Both the position numbers and the translations under genes were made by a program. A DNA stretch of 64,000 nucleotides from Streptomyces fuscichromogenes. Lineage in GTDB: Bacteria > Actinomycetota > Actinomycetes > Streptomycetales > Streptomycetaceae. The DNA lies in the NCBI RefSeq assembly GCF_014645815.1, contig NZ_BMML01000007.1:1-64000 (forward strand), in the 5' to 3' direction. Below the pieces are notes generated by a model. That model searched no databases, was not told the DNA's origin, and saw only the letters and a list, made by a program, of their open reading frames with translations. Positions 51,421-59,348 of the stretch are shown piece after piece. Position 1 is the stretch's first letter, and each line of letters starts with the position of its first letter.

Positions 51421-53409
51421 GTGTCGGGTTCGTACGGACAGGCTGACGGGACCGGTCGCCTGCTGGCAGGGCGTTACCGGATCGTGGACCGGCTCGGGCG
51501 CGGTGGTATGGGCGTGGTGTGGCGCGCCGTCGACGAGGTCCTCGGCCGTGAGGTCGCCGTCAAGGAACTCCGTGCCTACACCGACAGCGCCGGACCCGAA
51601 CTGGCGGACCTGCGGCTGCGGATGCAGCGCGAGGCACGGGCCGCCGCCCGGGTACGGCACCCCGGGGTGGTCGTCGTGCACGACATCGCCGAGGTCGACG
51701 GCCGGCCGCTGATCGTCATGGAACTGGTCGACGGCCCCTCCCTGGACGACCTGCTGCGCGAGCGCGGCACGCTCGGGGCGCAGGAGGCCGCCCGCATCGG
51801 CGCCGAGGTCATGGACGCCCTGGCCGCGGCCCACCGGGTCGGCGTCCTGCACCGCGACGTCAAGCCCGGCAACATCCTCCTCGACCGCACGGGGCGCGTC
51901 GTCCTGACCGACTTCGGCATCGCCACCATGGCGGATCCCGGCGACGGCTCCGCCACCCGCCTGACCGGCAGCGGTGAACTCGTCGGCTCCCTGGACTACT
52001 TGGCCCCCGAGCGGGCCAAGGGCGCGGCCCCCGGCCCGGCGTCCGACATCTGGGCCCTCGGTGCCACCCTGTACGCGGCCGTGGAGGGCGCCGCGCCCTT
52101 CCGCCGTACGTCCACCTTCTCGACGCTCGCCGCGATCATCGACGAACCCCTCCCGGAGCCGCACCGGGCCGGTCCGCTCGCCCCCGTCCTGCGGCGACTG
52201 ATGGACAAGGTGCCCGACGCCCGCCCGGACGCCGAGGAGGCCTGCGGACTGCTGCGGACCGTGGCGCGGGAGGCGGTCGCGGACACTCCGACGACGGTCC
52301 TGCGTGAGCCGGTGCGACCGGGGACCGGAGGCGGCGGGCCGGTGGTGCCTCCGGCACGCGGAGCGGTCCCCGGGTCCGTCGGGGAGCCGGACGCGGGGAC
52401 GGACGCGAGGCCGGTCGATCGGTCGGACGAGGTTTCGGGCGGCGGGTCGGCCCACGCGGCCGGCCCGGGGGCCGACCGCGAGCGCCCGCAAGAGGGTGTC
52501 GGGGGACCTGCTCCGGAGCCTGCCGAGAAGGCCGCTCCGGGGTCCGCCGAGAACGCTGCTCCGGACCCCGTCGGACAGCTTGCTCCGGTGCCCGCCGCCG
52601 GCCTCGCCCAGGGCGCCGGAACCCCGGGGCCCGGTCTGGTGGCCGCCCGAAGATTAGCCCTCGCGCCCCGGCCCGGCGCTCCGGAGGGACCGATGGACCC
52701 CGGCCGGCCGGCCCGCAACCGCCGCCGGGTCCGGATGCTCGTCGTGGTGGCCGTCGCGGTCGTCCTCACGGCGACCGGGCTGACCGTCGCCCTGCGGAAC
52801 GACAGGGGACAGACGGCCAAGACGGACGCGGCGCCGCCCGCCCCGACCATGGCCGGCGCTTCGGAGAGCGTCCGCGCCACCGGGGCCAGGCGCTCGACCG
52901 ACGCGGGTCCCGTGGGACAGGGCGACGAGACGGGCGCCGTACCGGCCGCCGGCACCACGCACGCCGCGGGGGGCGATCCGGCGGACCCGGCGGACCACGC
53001 CTCCGCCACGGCGTCCGCGGCGCCGACCGCCGGTTCCGGCTCCTCCGGCTCCTCCGGCGGATCCGGTACCGCCGGTGCCACCGCCCCCGCGACCGCCTCG
53101 GCCGACGCCTCCGCCACCCCCGCCCCGGTCTGCGAGTCCGCGGGCGACGGCACGTACACCTGCCTGGTGCGCAACGGTGGCGCCAAGTCCTACACCGCCG
53201 ACGGGGTCAAGGTCGGCAAGGTCCGCCAGGGCGCCCACTCGTTCTACTGCCAGGTCGACCTGGGCCGCCGGGAGACCCACGGTCAGCGGACCAACGTCTG
53301 GTGGGCCGAGACCGACGACGACAAGGGCAACACCGGGGTGTACGTCAGCGACGTCTACATCAAGGGCGGCACCGACGACGAGCCGCTCCCGGGACTGCCC
53401 GTCTGCTGA
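51421..53409 (+). CDS. transmembrane Ser/Thr protein kinase
   Basis: This 662-residue kinase has a cytosolic N-terminal domain with the glycine loop LGRGGMGVVW, K48, HRDVKPGN (D146) and DFG (D164), then a long Pro/Ala-rich juxtamembrane region. One transmembrane helix (about 438-458) leads to an extracytoplasmic Ser/Ala/Gly-rich stalk and a compact C-terminal domain with four Cys. Codon 412 is TTA, so translation may depend on bldA. It is a PknB-type sensor kinase without PASTA repeats. Its 3' end overlaps the convergent gene by 55 bp. Confidence 0.93.
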   Translation: MSGSYGQADGTGRLLAGRYRIVDRLGRGGMGVVWRAVDEVLGREVAVKELRAYTDSAGPELADLRLRMQREARAAARVRHPGVVVVHDIAEVDGRPLIVMELVDGPSLDDLLRERGTLGAQEAARIGAEVMDALAAAHRVGVLHRDVKPGNILLDRTGRVVLTDFGIATMADPGDGSATRLTGSGELVGSLDYLAPERAKGAAPGPASDIWALGATLYAAVEGAAPFRRTSTFSTLAAIIDEPLPEPHRAGPLAPVLRRLMDKVPDARPDAEEACGLLRTVAREAVADTPTTVLREPVRPGTGGGGPVVPPARGAVPGSVGEPDAGTDARPVDRSDEVSGGGSAHAAGPGADRERPQEGVGGPAPEPAEKAAPGSAENAAPDPVGQLAPVPAAGLAQGAGTPGPGLVAARRLALAPRPGAPEGPMDPGRPARNRRRVRMLVVVAVAVVLTATGLTVALRNDRGQTAKTDAAPPAPTMAGASESVRATGARRSTDAGPVGQGDETGAVPAAGTTHAAGGDPADPADHASATASAAPTAGSGSSGSSGGSGTAGATAPATASADASATPAPVCESAGDGTYTCLVRNGGAKSYTADGVKVGKVRQGAHSFYCQVDLGRRETHGQRTNVWWAETDDDKGNTGVYVSDVYIKGGTDDEPLPGLPVC

Positions 53410-54152
53410 GCACGGACGTACTGCTCCAGCCCCGACGCGACCGCCCACTTCCGCTCGGCGAACAGCCTGGTGCCCCGTCGGCACAGCGCGGACTCGGCCC
53501 GCGCCCGCGCGCAGAACTGCTCGGGCGTGACACCGAACAGCTCTCTCAACTCGGCAGACTCAGCCAGGAGTTCGGTGAGCAGGGCGCGTTCGCCGGGATG
53601 GCGGCGTGGAGCGCCGGTGCCGTCGTGCAGTACGCCGTGCCGGTTGACGTACGCGTGCACGCCGGGGAGGGCGGTGCCGTCGGCGAGCGTGACACGTACG
53701 TCCGGGGCGGGCAGCCAGGCCCGGCCGAAGTTGCCGTTCGGCAGCGGTACGCCCTCGCTCGCGTCGATCACTTCCAGCTGCCGTCCGTCCAGCCAGAGGA
53801 CGAACAACTCCCTTACCGACGAAGGGGATGCGACCGGGGACGCCGAGACATAGCCGAGGCGGCTGACATGCGCGGAGACGCCCACGTCGAGGCCGGTCAC
53901 CCGGGCGCGCACCATGGGGATCGGCCCGCTGACGTCGAACTCGGCCATCTTGTGCTGGAGTTGGGCGGGAGAGGCGTTGGACCCGACCGCGAGCACCGGT
54001 ACCCGGCCGTCGTCGTGCACCAGCCGCTCCAGCGGCAGCAGCCGGTCACCGTCGAGCAGCCCGGAGTCGGCCGGCCAGACGCCGGGATAGTCCAGCGGAT
54101 GATCACGCGGCGCCTCCCCGAGCCCCAACTCGCCGAGCGTACGGCCGATCAC
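53355..54152 (-). CDS. GGCT-fold-like protein of unknown function
   Basis: The 266-residue protein contains LAVGSNASPAQLQHKMAEFD, which resembles the Gly-Ser-Asn entry of the gamma-glutamylcyclotransferase/BtrG fold, and LFVLWLDGRQLEVIDASEGV. No catalytic Glu can be placed with confidence. The start is uncertain: GTG 54152 is used here because sequence further upstream to ATG 54413 is a low-complexity GTEP/GTRP repeat. It overlaps the kinase 3' end by 55 bp. Confidence 0.6.
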   Translation of the reverse strand: MIGRTLGELGLGEAPRDHPLDYPGVWPADSGLLDGDRLLPLERLVHDDGRVPVLAVGSNASPAQLQHKMAEFDVSGPIPMVRARVTGLDVGVSAHVSRLGYVSASPVASPSSVRELFVLWLDGRQLEVIDASEGVPLPNGNFGRAWLPAPDVRVTLADGTALPGVHAYVNRHGVLHDGTGAPRRHPGERALLTELLAESAELRELFGVTPEQFCARARAESALCRRGTRLFAERKWAVASGLEQYVRAQQTGSPGSGSSSVPPLM

Positions 54153-54482
54153 CCGCACCCCGCCCCGACGAGACCCCACCCGACGGCCACGGGACTCGGC
54201 TCCGGACCCGTCCCTCCGGGTCTCGACCGACTCGATTCCGTGAGGGGTCGGCCGGGTGCCAGGAGGTTCGGTTCCGCCTGCGCTCGGCCGGGCGTCGTAC
54301 GGGTGGGTTCCGTGCGGGTCCGCCCGGGCGTCGACCGGCTCGGTCCCGCAGGCGAACCCACGGGCGCCAGGCGGCTCGACGCCGTGCTGCCACGGCCGTC
54401 CGCCGAGCGGCACGACTCCTCGCTCGTCCCGCCGCTCGCCGGGCGGGTCGGTTCCGTGTGTGTCGGGTCCGCCATGCGCGGC
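54153..54482. repeat. degenerate GC repeat tract
   Basis: These 330 bp between the GGCT-like gene and lacI contain several degenerate copies of a roughly 24-48 bp unit containing CGGTTCCG and CGGCCGGGCG. Two minus-strand frames are open through it. It could be an N-terminal extension of the GGCT-like protein or non-coding repeat DNA. Confidence 0.45.
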
Positions 54483-55595
54483 TCAGTCCGCCGGGGGCAG
54501 TTCGCCCGAGCCGCGGGTGATCAGGCGGGTCGGCAGTTCGATCCGCTCCGGTGCCAGGAGGGTGCCGTCCAGCTGGCGGAAGAGCCGTTCGGCGGCGGTC
54601 CGGCCGAGCAGGGCCGAGTCCTGGGCGACGACGGTGAGACCGGGGTGCAGCAGCTCGGCGAGCTCGATGTCGTCGAAGCCGACCAGCGCGACCGGGCGGC
54701 TCCGCTCGGCGAGGACACGGATCACGGTGACGGTGACACGGTTGTTGCCCGCGAAGATCGCGGTGACCGGGTCCGCCCCGGACAGCATCTCCTCGGCGGC
54801 CCGGCGCACCCGCTCCGGGTCCGTCACCCCGAGCGAGGTCCACGCCTCCTCGACGGCTATCCCGGAGTCCTCCATCGCCGCCCGGTAGCCGCGCAACCGC
54901 TCGGCCGCCGTGTGGATCCGGGGCATGTCGCCGATGAACCCGATCCGGCGGTGGCCGTGCGCGATCAGGTGGGTGACCCCGTCCCGGGCACCGCCATAGC
55001 TGTCGGACAGCACGACGTCGGCGTCGATCTTCCCGGCCGGGCGGTCCACGAACACCGTCGCCACGCCCGCCCTGATCTCCGGCTCCAGATAGCGGTGGTC
55101 GTCCCCGGCCGGGATCACCAGCAGGCCGTCCACCCGCCGCGCGCACAGCGCCAGCGCCAGCTCCTGCTCCCGGTCCGGGTCCTCCGCGCTGGAGCCGTTG
55201 ATGAGCAACGCCCCGTGCGCCCGAGCCACTTCCTCCACCGCGCGGCTCAGCGGGCCGTAGAACGGGTCGGCGAGGTCCTCCAGGACCAGGCCGATGCTCG
55301 CGGTACGGCCCTTGCGCAGCACCCGCGCGCTGTCGTTGCGGCGAAAGCCCAGCGCGTCGATCGCCTCCTGGACCCGGCGCTCGGTGTCCGGGGTCACCCC
55401 GGGCTCGCCGTTGACCACCCGGGACACCGTCTTGAGGCCCACACCGGCCCGCGCCGCCACGTCCTTCATCGTCGGCCGGGTCCCGTAACGGGAGCCGGGG
55501 AGACGGTCTGCACGGCGGGAGGTTTCGGGCACGATGCGACGTCCTGTCCTGTCGTCCACGGGATGCATGGGCTCACGGGTTGTGTCTGGGCTCAT
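54483..55595 (-). CDS. LacI family transcriptional regulator
   Basis: This regulator of about 350-370 residues has the LacI HTH MKDVAARAGVGLKTVSRVVN followed by a periplasmic-binding-protein-like domain (IGLVLEDLADPFYGPLSRAV, RRIGFIGDMPRIHTAAERLRG). The start is uncertain among ATG 55595, ATG 55568 and GTG 55532. It is divergent from the ROK-family kinase and probably binds the GACAACGTTGTC palindrome. Confidence 0.92.
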   Translation of the reverse strand: MSPDTTREPMHPVDDRTGRRIVPETSRRADRLPGSRYGTRPTMKDVAARAGVGLKTVSRVVNGEPGVTPDTERRVQEAIDALGFRRNDSARVLRKGRTASIGLVLEDLADPFYGPLSRAVEEVARAHGALLINGSSAEDPDREQELALALCARRVDGLLVIPAGDDHRYLEPEIRAGVATVFVDRPAGKIDADVVLSDSYGGARDGVTHLIAHGHRRIGFIGDMPRIHTAAERLRGYRAAMEDSGIAVEEAWTSLGVTDPERVRRAAEEMLSGADPVTAIFAGNNRVTVTVIRVLAERSRPVALVGFDDIELAELLHPGLTVVAQDSALLGRTAAERLFRQLDGTLLAPERIELPTRLITRGSGELPPAD

Positions 55596-55637
55596 GGGTT
55601 TGTATCAGGGATACACAGGCTCGTGGGTTTGTATGAG
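55570..55637. repeat. three direct repeats upstream of lacI
   Basis: Copies begin at 55570, 55589 and 55618: GGCTCACGGGTT-GTGTCTG, GGCTCATGGGTTTGTATCAG and GGCTCGTGGGTTTGTATGAG. They overlap the possible lacI start codons, so the downstream starts may be real. Their function is unknown. Confidence 0.7.
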
Positions 55638-55662
55638 GATGTGGCGTCGAGCATAGAGCCTG

Positions 55663-55674
55663 GACAACGTTGTC
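55663..55674. promoter_or_regulatory. LacI-type operator
   Basis: GACAACGTTGTC is a perfect 12-bp palindrome with a CG centre, typical of LacI-family sites. It lies in the gap between lacI and the ROK gene and probably represses both. Confidence 0.7.
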
Positions 55675-55781
55675 AGATGCGAGGGAGACTGTCCACCGCA
55701 ATCTCCGGCCTGCGCCCCCACCGCTTGACCGGCCTGTTGTGTCACTCGGCTACTCATGGTTGACGGGGAGAATTGACTCTG

Positions 55782-56735
55782 ATGCACACCGACCTCGTGG
55801 CTGCCCTCGACATCGGCGGCACCAAGATCGCCGGCGCGCTGGTGGACGGTCACGGACGGATCCAGGCGCGCGCCCAGCGCGCGACACCCGCCCAGCAGGA
55901 CGGCGAGACGGTCATGGGGGCCGTCGAGGAGGTGATCGGCGAACTCGCCGGTTCACCCCTGTGGGGCCGGGCCGGCTCGCTCGGGATCGGCAGCGCGGGC
56001 CCGGTGGACGCCTCCGCCGGCACCGTGAGCCCGGTCAACGTGCCCGGCTGGCGGGACTATCCGCTCGTCGAGCGGGTGCGGGCGGCCGCCGGCGGGCTGC
56101 CCGTCGAGCTGATCGGCGACGGCGTCGCCATCACGGCCGCCGAACACTGGCAGGGCGCTGCCCGCGGCCACGACAACGCGCTGTGCATGGTGGTGTCGAC
56201 GGGCGTCGGCGGCGGCCTGGTGCTCGGCGGCAAGCTGCACCCCGGCCCCACCGGCAACGCGGGCCACATCGGTCACATCAGCGTCGACCTCGACGGGGAC
56301 CCCTGTCCCTGCGGGTCGCGCGGCTGTGTCGAGCGCATCGCCAGCGGCCCCAACATCGCCCGGCGCGCGCTGGAGGGCGGCTGGCGGCCGGGTCCCGACG
56401 GCGACACCTCGGCGGCGGCGGTGGCGGCCGCGGCCCGGGCCGGCGACCCGGTCGCGGTGGCCTCCTTCGAGCGGGCCGCGCAGGCGCTCGCGGCCGGGAT
56501 CGCGGCCACCGCGACCCTGGTCGAGATCGACATCGCGGTGATCGGCGGGGGCGTCGGCAAGGCGGGGGACATCCTCTTCACGCCCCTGCGCAAGGCCCTC
56601 ACCGACTACGCCACCCTCTCCTTCGTCCAGCGCCTGACGATCGTGCCGGCCCAGATGGGTACGGACGCGGGCCTGGTGGGGGCTGCCGCGGCCGCACTGG
56701 CCGCCCGGCCGGACGCGGAGGCGGCGGGGGTCTGA
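55782..56735 (+). CDS. ROK family sugar kinase/glucokinase
   Basis: This 317-residue protein has the ATP-binding DIGGTK near the start, the ROK zinc motif CPCGSRGCVERIASG and HISVDLDGDP. It phosphorylates a hexose such as glucose with ATP. ATG 55782 is preferred over TTG 55773, which is too close to GGGGAG. The adjacent LacI regulator and operator suggest sugar induction. Confidence 0.93.
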   Translation: MHTDLVAALDIGGTKIAGALVDGHGRIQARAQRATPAQQDGETVMGAVEEVIGELAGSPLWGRAGSLGIGSAGPVDASAGTVSPVNVPGWRDYPLVERVRAAAGGLPVELIGDGVAITAAEHWQGAARGHDNALCMVVSTGVGGGLVLGGKLHPGPTGNAGHIGHISVDLDGDPCPCGSRGCVERIASGPNIARRALEGGWRPGPDGDTSAAAVAAAARAGDPVAVASFERAAQALAAGIAATATLVEIDIAVIGGGVGKAGDILFTPLRKALTDYATLSFVQRLTIVPAQMGTDAGLVGAAAAALAARPDAEAAGV

Positions 56736-56770
56736 CGGCAGCCGCAGGGCTACGCAGGAACGTTCAGGCC

Positions 56771-56860
56771 CGGTCGGCTCGGGTCGGCTCGGGTCGGCTC
56801 AGGTCGGCTCAGGTCGGCTCAGGTCGGCTCGGGTCGGCTTCGGTCGGACCCGGTCGGCCG
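56771..56860 (+). repeat. decamer tandem array, nine units
   Basis: Seven units of nGGTCGGCTC and two variants run in exact 10-bp register. The array follows the ROK gene and would be a variable-number repeat. It resembles the four decamers at 6021-6060. Confidence 0.8.
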
Positions 56861-56906
56861 GGGTTCAGGACCGGCCGACCGGGGCCGGGGACGGACGCGC
56901 GGGACC

Positions 56907-56987
56907 TCAGCAGGTGATCCGCGCGTCCGCCCAGTCCCCGTGGTCGGAGGTGACGCCGTCACCGCCGTCGCCGTGAGGGTGGCGCAT
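56907..56987 (-). pseudogene. possible NPCBM-domain remnant or micro-ORF
   Basis: A 26-codon ORF (ATG 56987 behind GGAGGAA) encodes a peptide ending DHGDWADARITC. This resembles the C-terminal end of NPCBM sugar-binding domains in glycoside hydrolases (DHADWADA-type). The same frame continues upstream to about 57030 without a domain, so a decayed gene tail is more likely than a functional peptide. Confidence 0.35.
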
Positions 56988-57149
56988 CGTCACGTTCCTC
57001 CGACCCGCGAGCGGTGTGCTGACGGCGTGCACGCGTCATCGCTCTGTGCGGTTACGTTAGAACCCGTCGGAGTGTGTTGGACAGAGTGCGGTGATGGTGG
57101 TTCCGTGCTTCACCCGGGGCCTGCTGGGTCCGGACCGGAACGATTCAGG

Positions 57150-57524
57150 TCATCCGATGTTCAGGTCGGCCGGACGGAACTCGTGGACCACCTCGATCGT
57201 CCCGACGATGTGTGCGTTGAACTCGTCGAGTTCCTCGGCCGGCACCCACAGCTCCAGGATCGTGCTGCCGCCCGCCTGCCGGACCGGATAGCGGCGGAGG
57301 AACCCCGCGTCGACCTCGAAACGGGTCACGAAGCCCGCGCCGTCGTGCTTGACGTTCCAGTCCCGGGCGATCCGGATCGCGTAGTCCTCGTTCAGCACCG
57401 GGTAGAAGACGGGCTGTTCGGGCAGCCGGGGCGGCCAGACGCGCCACTGCGACTCCCGGACCAGCGCGAGCTCCGCCGGGCCGGTGGGTCGCCAGAGGGT
57501 CGTGGTGGGACGGGGCGTCGTCAT
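57150..57524 (-). CDS. conserved hypothetical (crystallin J1-annotated family)
   Basis: This 124-residue protein (LWRPTGPAELALVRESQWRV, FYPVLNEDYAIRIARDWNVK) belongs to a family widespread in streptomycetes and often labelled ADP-ribosylation/crystallin J1. No ADP-ribosyl hydrolase acidic motif is seen, so that label should not be trusted. The start ATG 57524 has CAGGAAG 9 nt upstream. Function unknown. Confidence 0.75.
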   Translation of the reverse strand: MTTPRPTTTLWRPTGPAELALVRESQWRVWPPRLPEQPVFYPVLNEDYAIRIARDWNVKHDGAGFVTRFEVDAGFLRRYPVRQAGGSTILELWVPAEELDEFNAHIVGTIEVVHEFRPADLNIG

Positions 57525-57696
57525 GGCGTACGGCTTCCTGGGCGGGGGCGGGGGCGAGGCCTGCGGGGGCGGCTCGGGTGTCCGACGGTATCGGCGTGGT
57601 GATCGTCCGGCCACCTGGTTTCCGCTCCGACGCGCCGCGTTGCTCCCCTCGCGGGTACGCCCGTGACCCCCGGCCGTCCGCGCAGTTGAGACGGGC

Positions 57697-57888
57697 ATGA
57701 AGAAGCGCAGCATGCTCGCCATCGCCAGCCTGGCCACCGGATTCGTCGTGGCCGCCATCACCCCGTCCCACGCGGCCGACCAGGTCCCGCTCGGCGACCT
57801 GAACGTCTCGGACACCCTGGAGCACGTCGACCACATCGTCAGCCGGGACAGTTTCCAGACCGACCAGCACTTCCTGGGCCAGGAGTAA
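57697..57888 (+). CDS. small secreted protein
   Basis: This 63-residue protein begins MKKRS with a hydrophobic stretch and SHAA signal cleavage, leaving a mature peptide of about 36 residues (DQVPLGDLNVSDTLEHVDHI, then SFQTDQHFLGQE). No family is recognised. The ribosome-binding site is weak. Codon bias and a clean signal peptide support it as real. Confidence 0.6.
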   Translation: MKKRSMLAIASLATGFVVAAITPSHAADQVPLGDLNVSDTLEHVDHIVSRDSFQTDQHFLGQE

Positions 57889-58050
57889 CCCGGCGAAGCG
57901 GGAGCGGGAGCGGGGGCAGGAGCGGGCGGCGGTGCCGGTGTCCCGGGCGGGGGACGCCGGCACTCCGTTTGTGCGCCCTCACCGGGTGCTGGTTTCCGTG
58001 GCAGTGTGGAGCGGGCAAGCCACAGGGGGCCAACAGAAGAGGGGGAGTCC

Positions 58051-59091
58051 GTGATCGTCTGGGTCAACGGCGCGTTCGGTGCGGGTAAGACCACCACCGC
58101 ACGTGAACTGATCGAACTGATCCCGAACAGCACGCTCTTCGACCCCGAGTTCATCGGCGGGGCACTGACGCACCTGCTGCCGGCCAAGCACCTCGCCGAG
58201 GCCGGCGACTTCCAGGATCTGCCGATCTGGCGACGGCTGGTGATCGACACGGCGGCAGCGATGCTCGCCGAGCTGGGCGGAACCCTGGTGGTTCCGATGA
58301 CGCTGCTGCGCCAGGAGTACCGGGACGAGATCTTCGGTGGCCTCGCGGCCCGCCGGATCGCCGTCCGGCACCTGTGCCTCACCCCGGCCGAAACGATCCT
58401 GCGCGAGCGAATAGCCGACCGGGAGATCCCGCCCGACCTGCCCGACGGCGAGATCCGGATCCGGCAGTGGTGCTACGACCGGATCGAGTCCTACCGCACC
58501 GCCCTCGCCTCCTGGATCAGCGCCGACGCCCATCTCGTCGACACCAGCACGCTCAGTCCCTATGAGGCGGCGGTGCGGATCGCGGGGGCGGTCGGCAGTG
58601 GCGAAGCGGCGGTGTGCGACATAGTGCAGACCCCCGAACCCACCGCCGAGACCGTGGCCGCGGGCGTCCTCCTCTTCGACGAACAGGACCGCGTCCTCCT
58701 CGTGGACCCCACCTACAAGGCCGGCTGGGAGTTCCCGGGCGGTGTCGTCGAGCCCGGTGAGGCCCCCGCCCGGGCGGGGGTGCGGGAGGTCGAGGAGGAG
58801 ACCGGGATACGGCTGGAGGAACTGCCGAGGCTGCTCGTCGTCGACTGGGAACAGCCCGCGGCGCCCCGCTACGGCGGTCTGCGTCTGCTCTTCGAGGGCG
58901 GCCGGCTCGACTCCGCCGAGGCCGGGCGGGTGGTGCTGCCGGGGCCGGAGCTGCGCGGCTGGCGGTTCGTCACCGAGCAGGAGGCCGCCGAACTGCTGCC
59001 GCCGGTGCGCTACGAACGGCTGCGCTGGGCACTGCGCGCCCGCGAGCGCGGTGCCGCGCTCTATCTGGAGGCCGGTGTCCCGGTCGGTTGA
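58051..59091 (+). CDS. P-loop kinase-NUDIX hydrolase fusion
   Basis: This 346-residue protein joins an N-terminal P-loop domain ([11 protein letters not shown], residues 7-15; similar to AAA_33/zeta/gluconate-kinase-like proteins) to a C-terminal NUDIX domain. The Nudix box is [20 protein letters not shown] followed by ETGI (about residues 230-252). The first domain could phosphorylate and the second hydrolyse a nucleotide-like substrate. GTG 58051 has GGGGGAG upstream. The gene is monocistronic. Confidence 0.85.
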   Translation: MIVWVNGAFGAGKTTTARELIELIPNSTLFDPEFIGGALTHLLPAKHLAEAGDFQDLPIWRRLVIDTAAAMLAELGGTLVVPMTLLRQEYRDEIFGGLAARRIAVRHLCLTPAETILRERIADREIPPDLPDGEIRIRQWCYDRIESYRTALASWISADAHLVDTSTLSPYEAAVRIAGAVGSGEAAVCDIVQTPEPTAETVAAGVLLFDEQDRVLLVDPTYKAGWEFPGGVVEPGEAPARAGVREVEEETGIRLEELPRLLVVDWEQPAAPRYGGLRLLFEGGRLDSAEAGRVVLPGPELRGWRFVTEQEAAELLPPVRYERLRWALRARERGAALYLEAGVPVG

Positions 59092-59348
59092 CATTTGCTG
59101 ACGAAGCGTCAAGTCGCCGCAGTCTTGGTGATGTTGGCTGGGACTTTGGCATTTCACGGGCGTGTGTAGGGGACTTTGCCCGGTGCGGAAGGTTCCTGGG
59201 GCAAATCGAGGGTGAATTGTCGCCGTCCCGGTATGAACAGGAACGTGAAGGAGGTACACAAACGTTCTACCGTCGGTGCGCAGCTCAACTTCCTCGCGGC
59301 CGCTGGCCGCCGTGCACAGGCCGGACAACCGCCGGCTGAAGGAGGGAC
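59092..59348. other. leader of the ABC importer operon
   Basis: No gene is firmly supported in these 257 bp. They contain TGACG-AAG-CGTCA (59099-59111), a TTGGCA/TAGGGG promoter-like pair near 59145-59171 and a short ORF from ATG 59233 that runs into the substrate-binding protein gene. Confidence 0.45.

Larger units (their letters stand above)
56736..57149. other. repeat-bearing intergenic region
   Basis: These 414 bp hold the decamer array (56771-56860) and a short remnant-like ORF (56907-56987). The remainder has no supported gene. Confidence 0.6.

Noticed and set aside
56771-56860. CRISPR array
   Set aside because: Units are 10 bp with no spacers, so this is a simple tandem repeat.
57150-57524. 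True ADP-ribosylglycohydrolase
   Set aside because: The protein is too short and lacks the acidic metal-binding motifs of that family.
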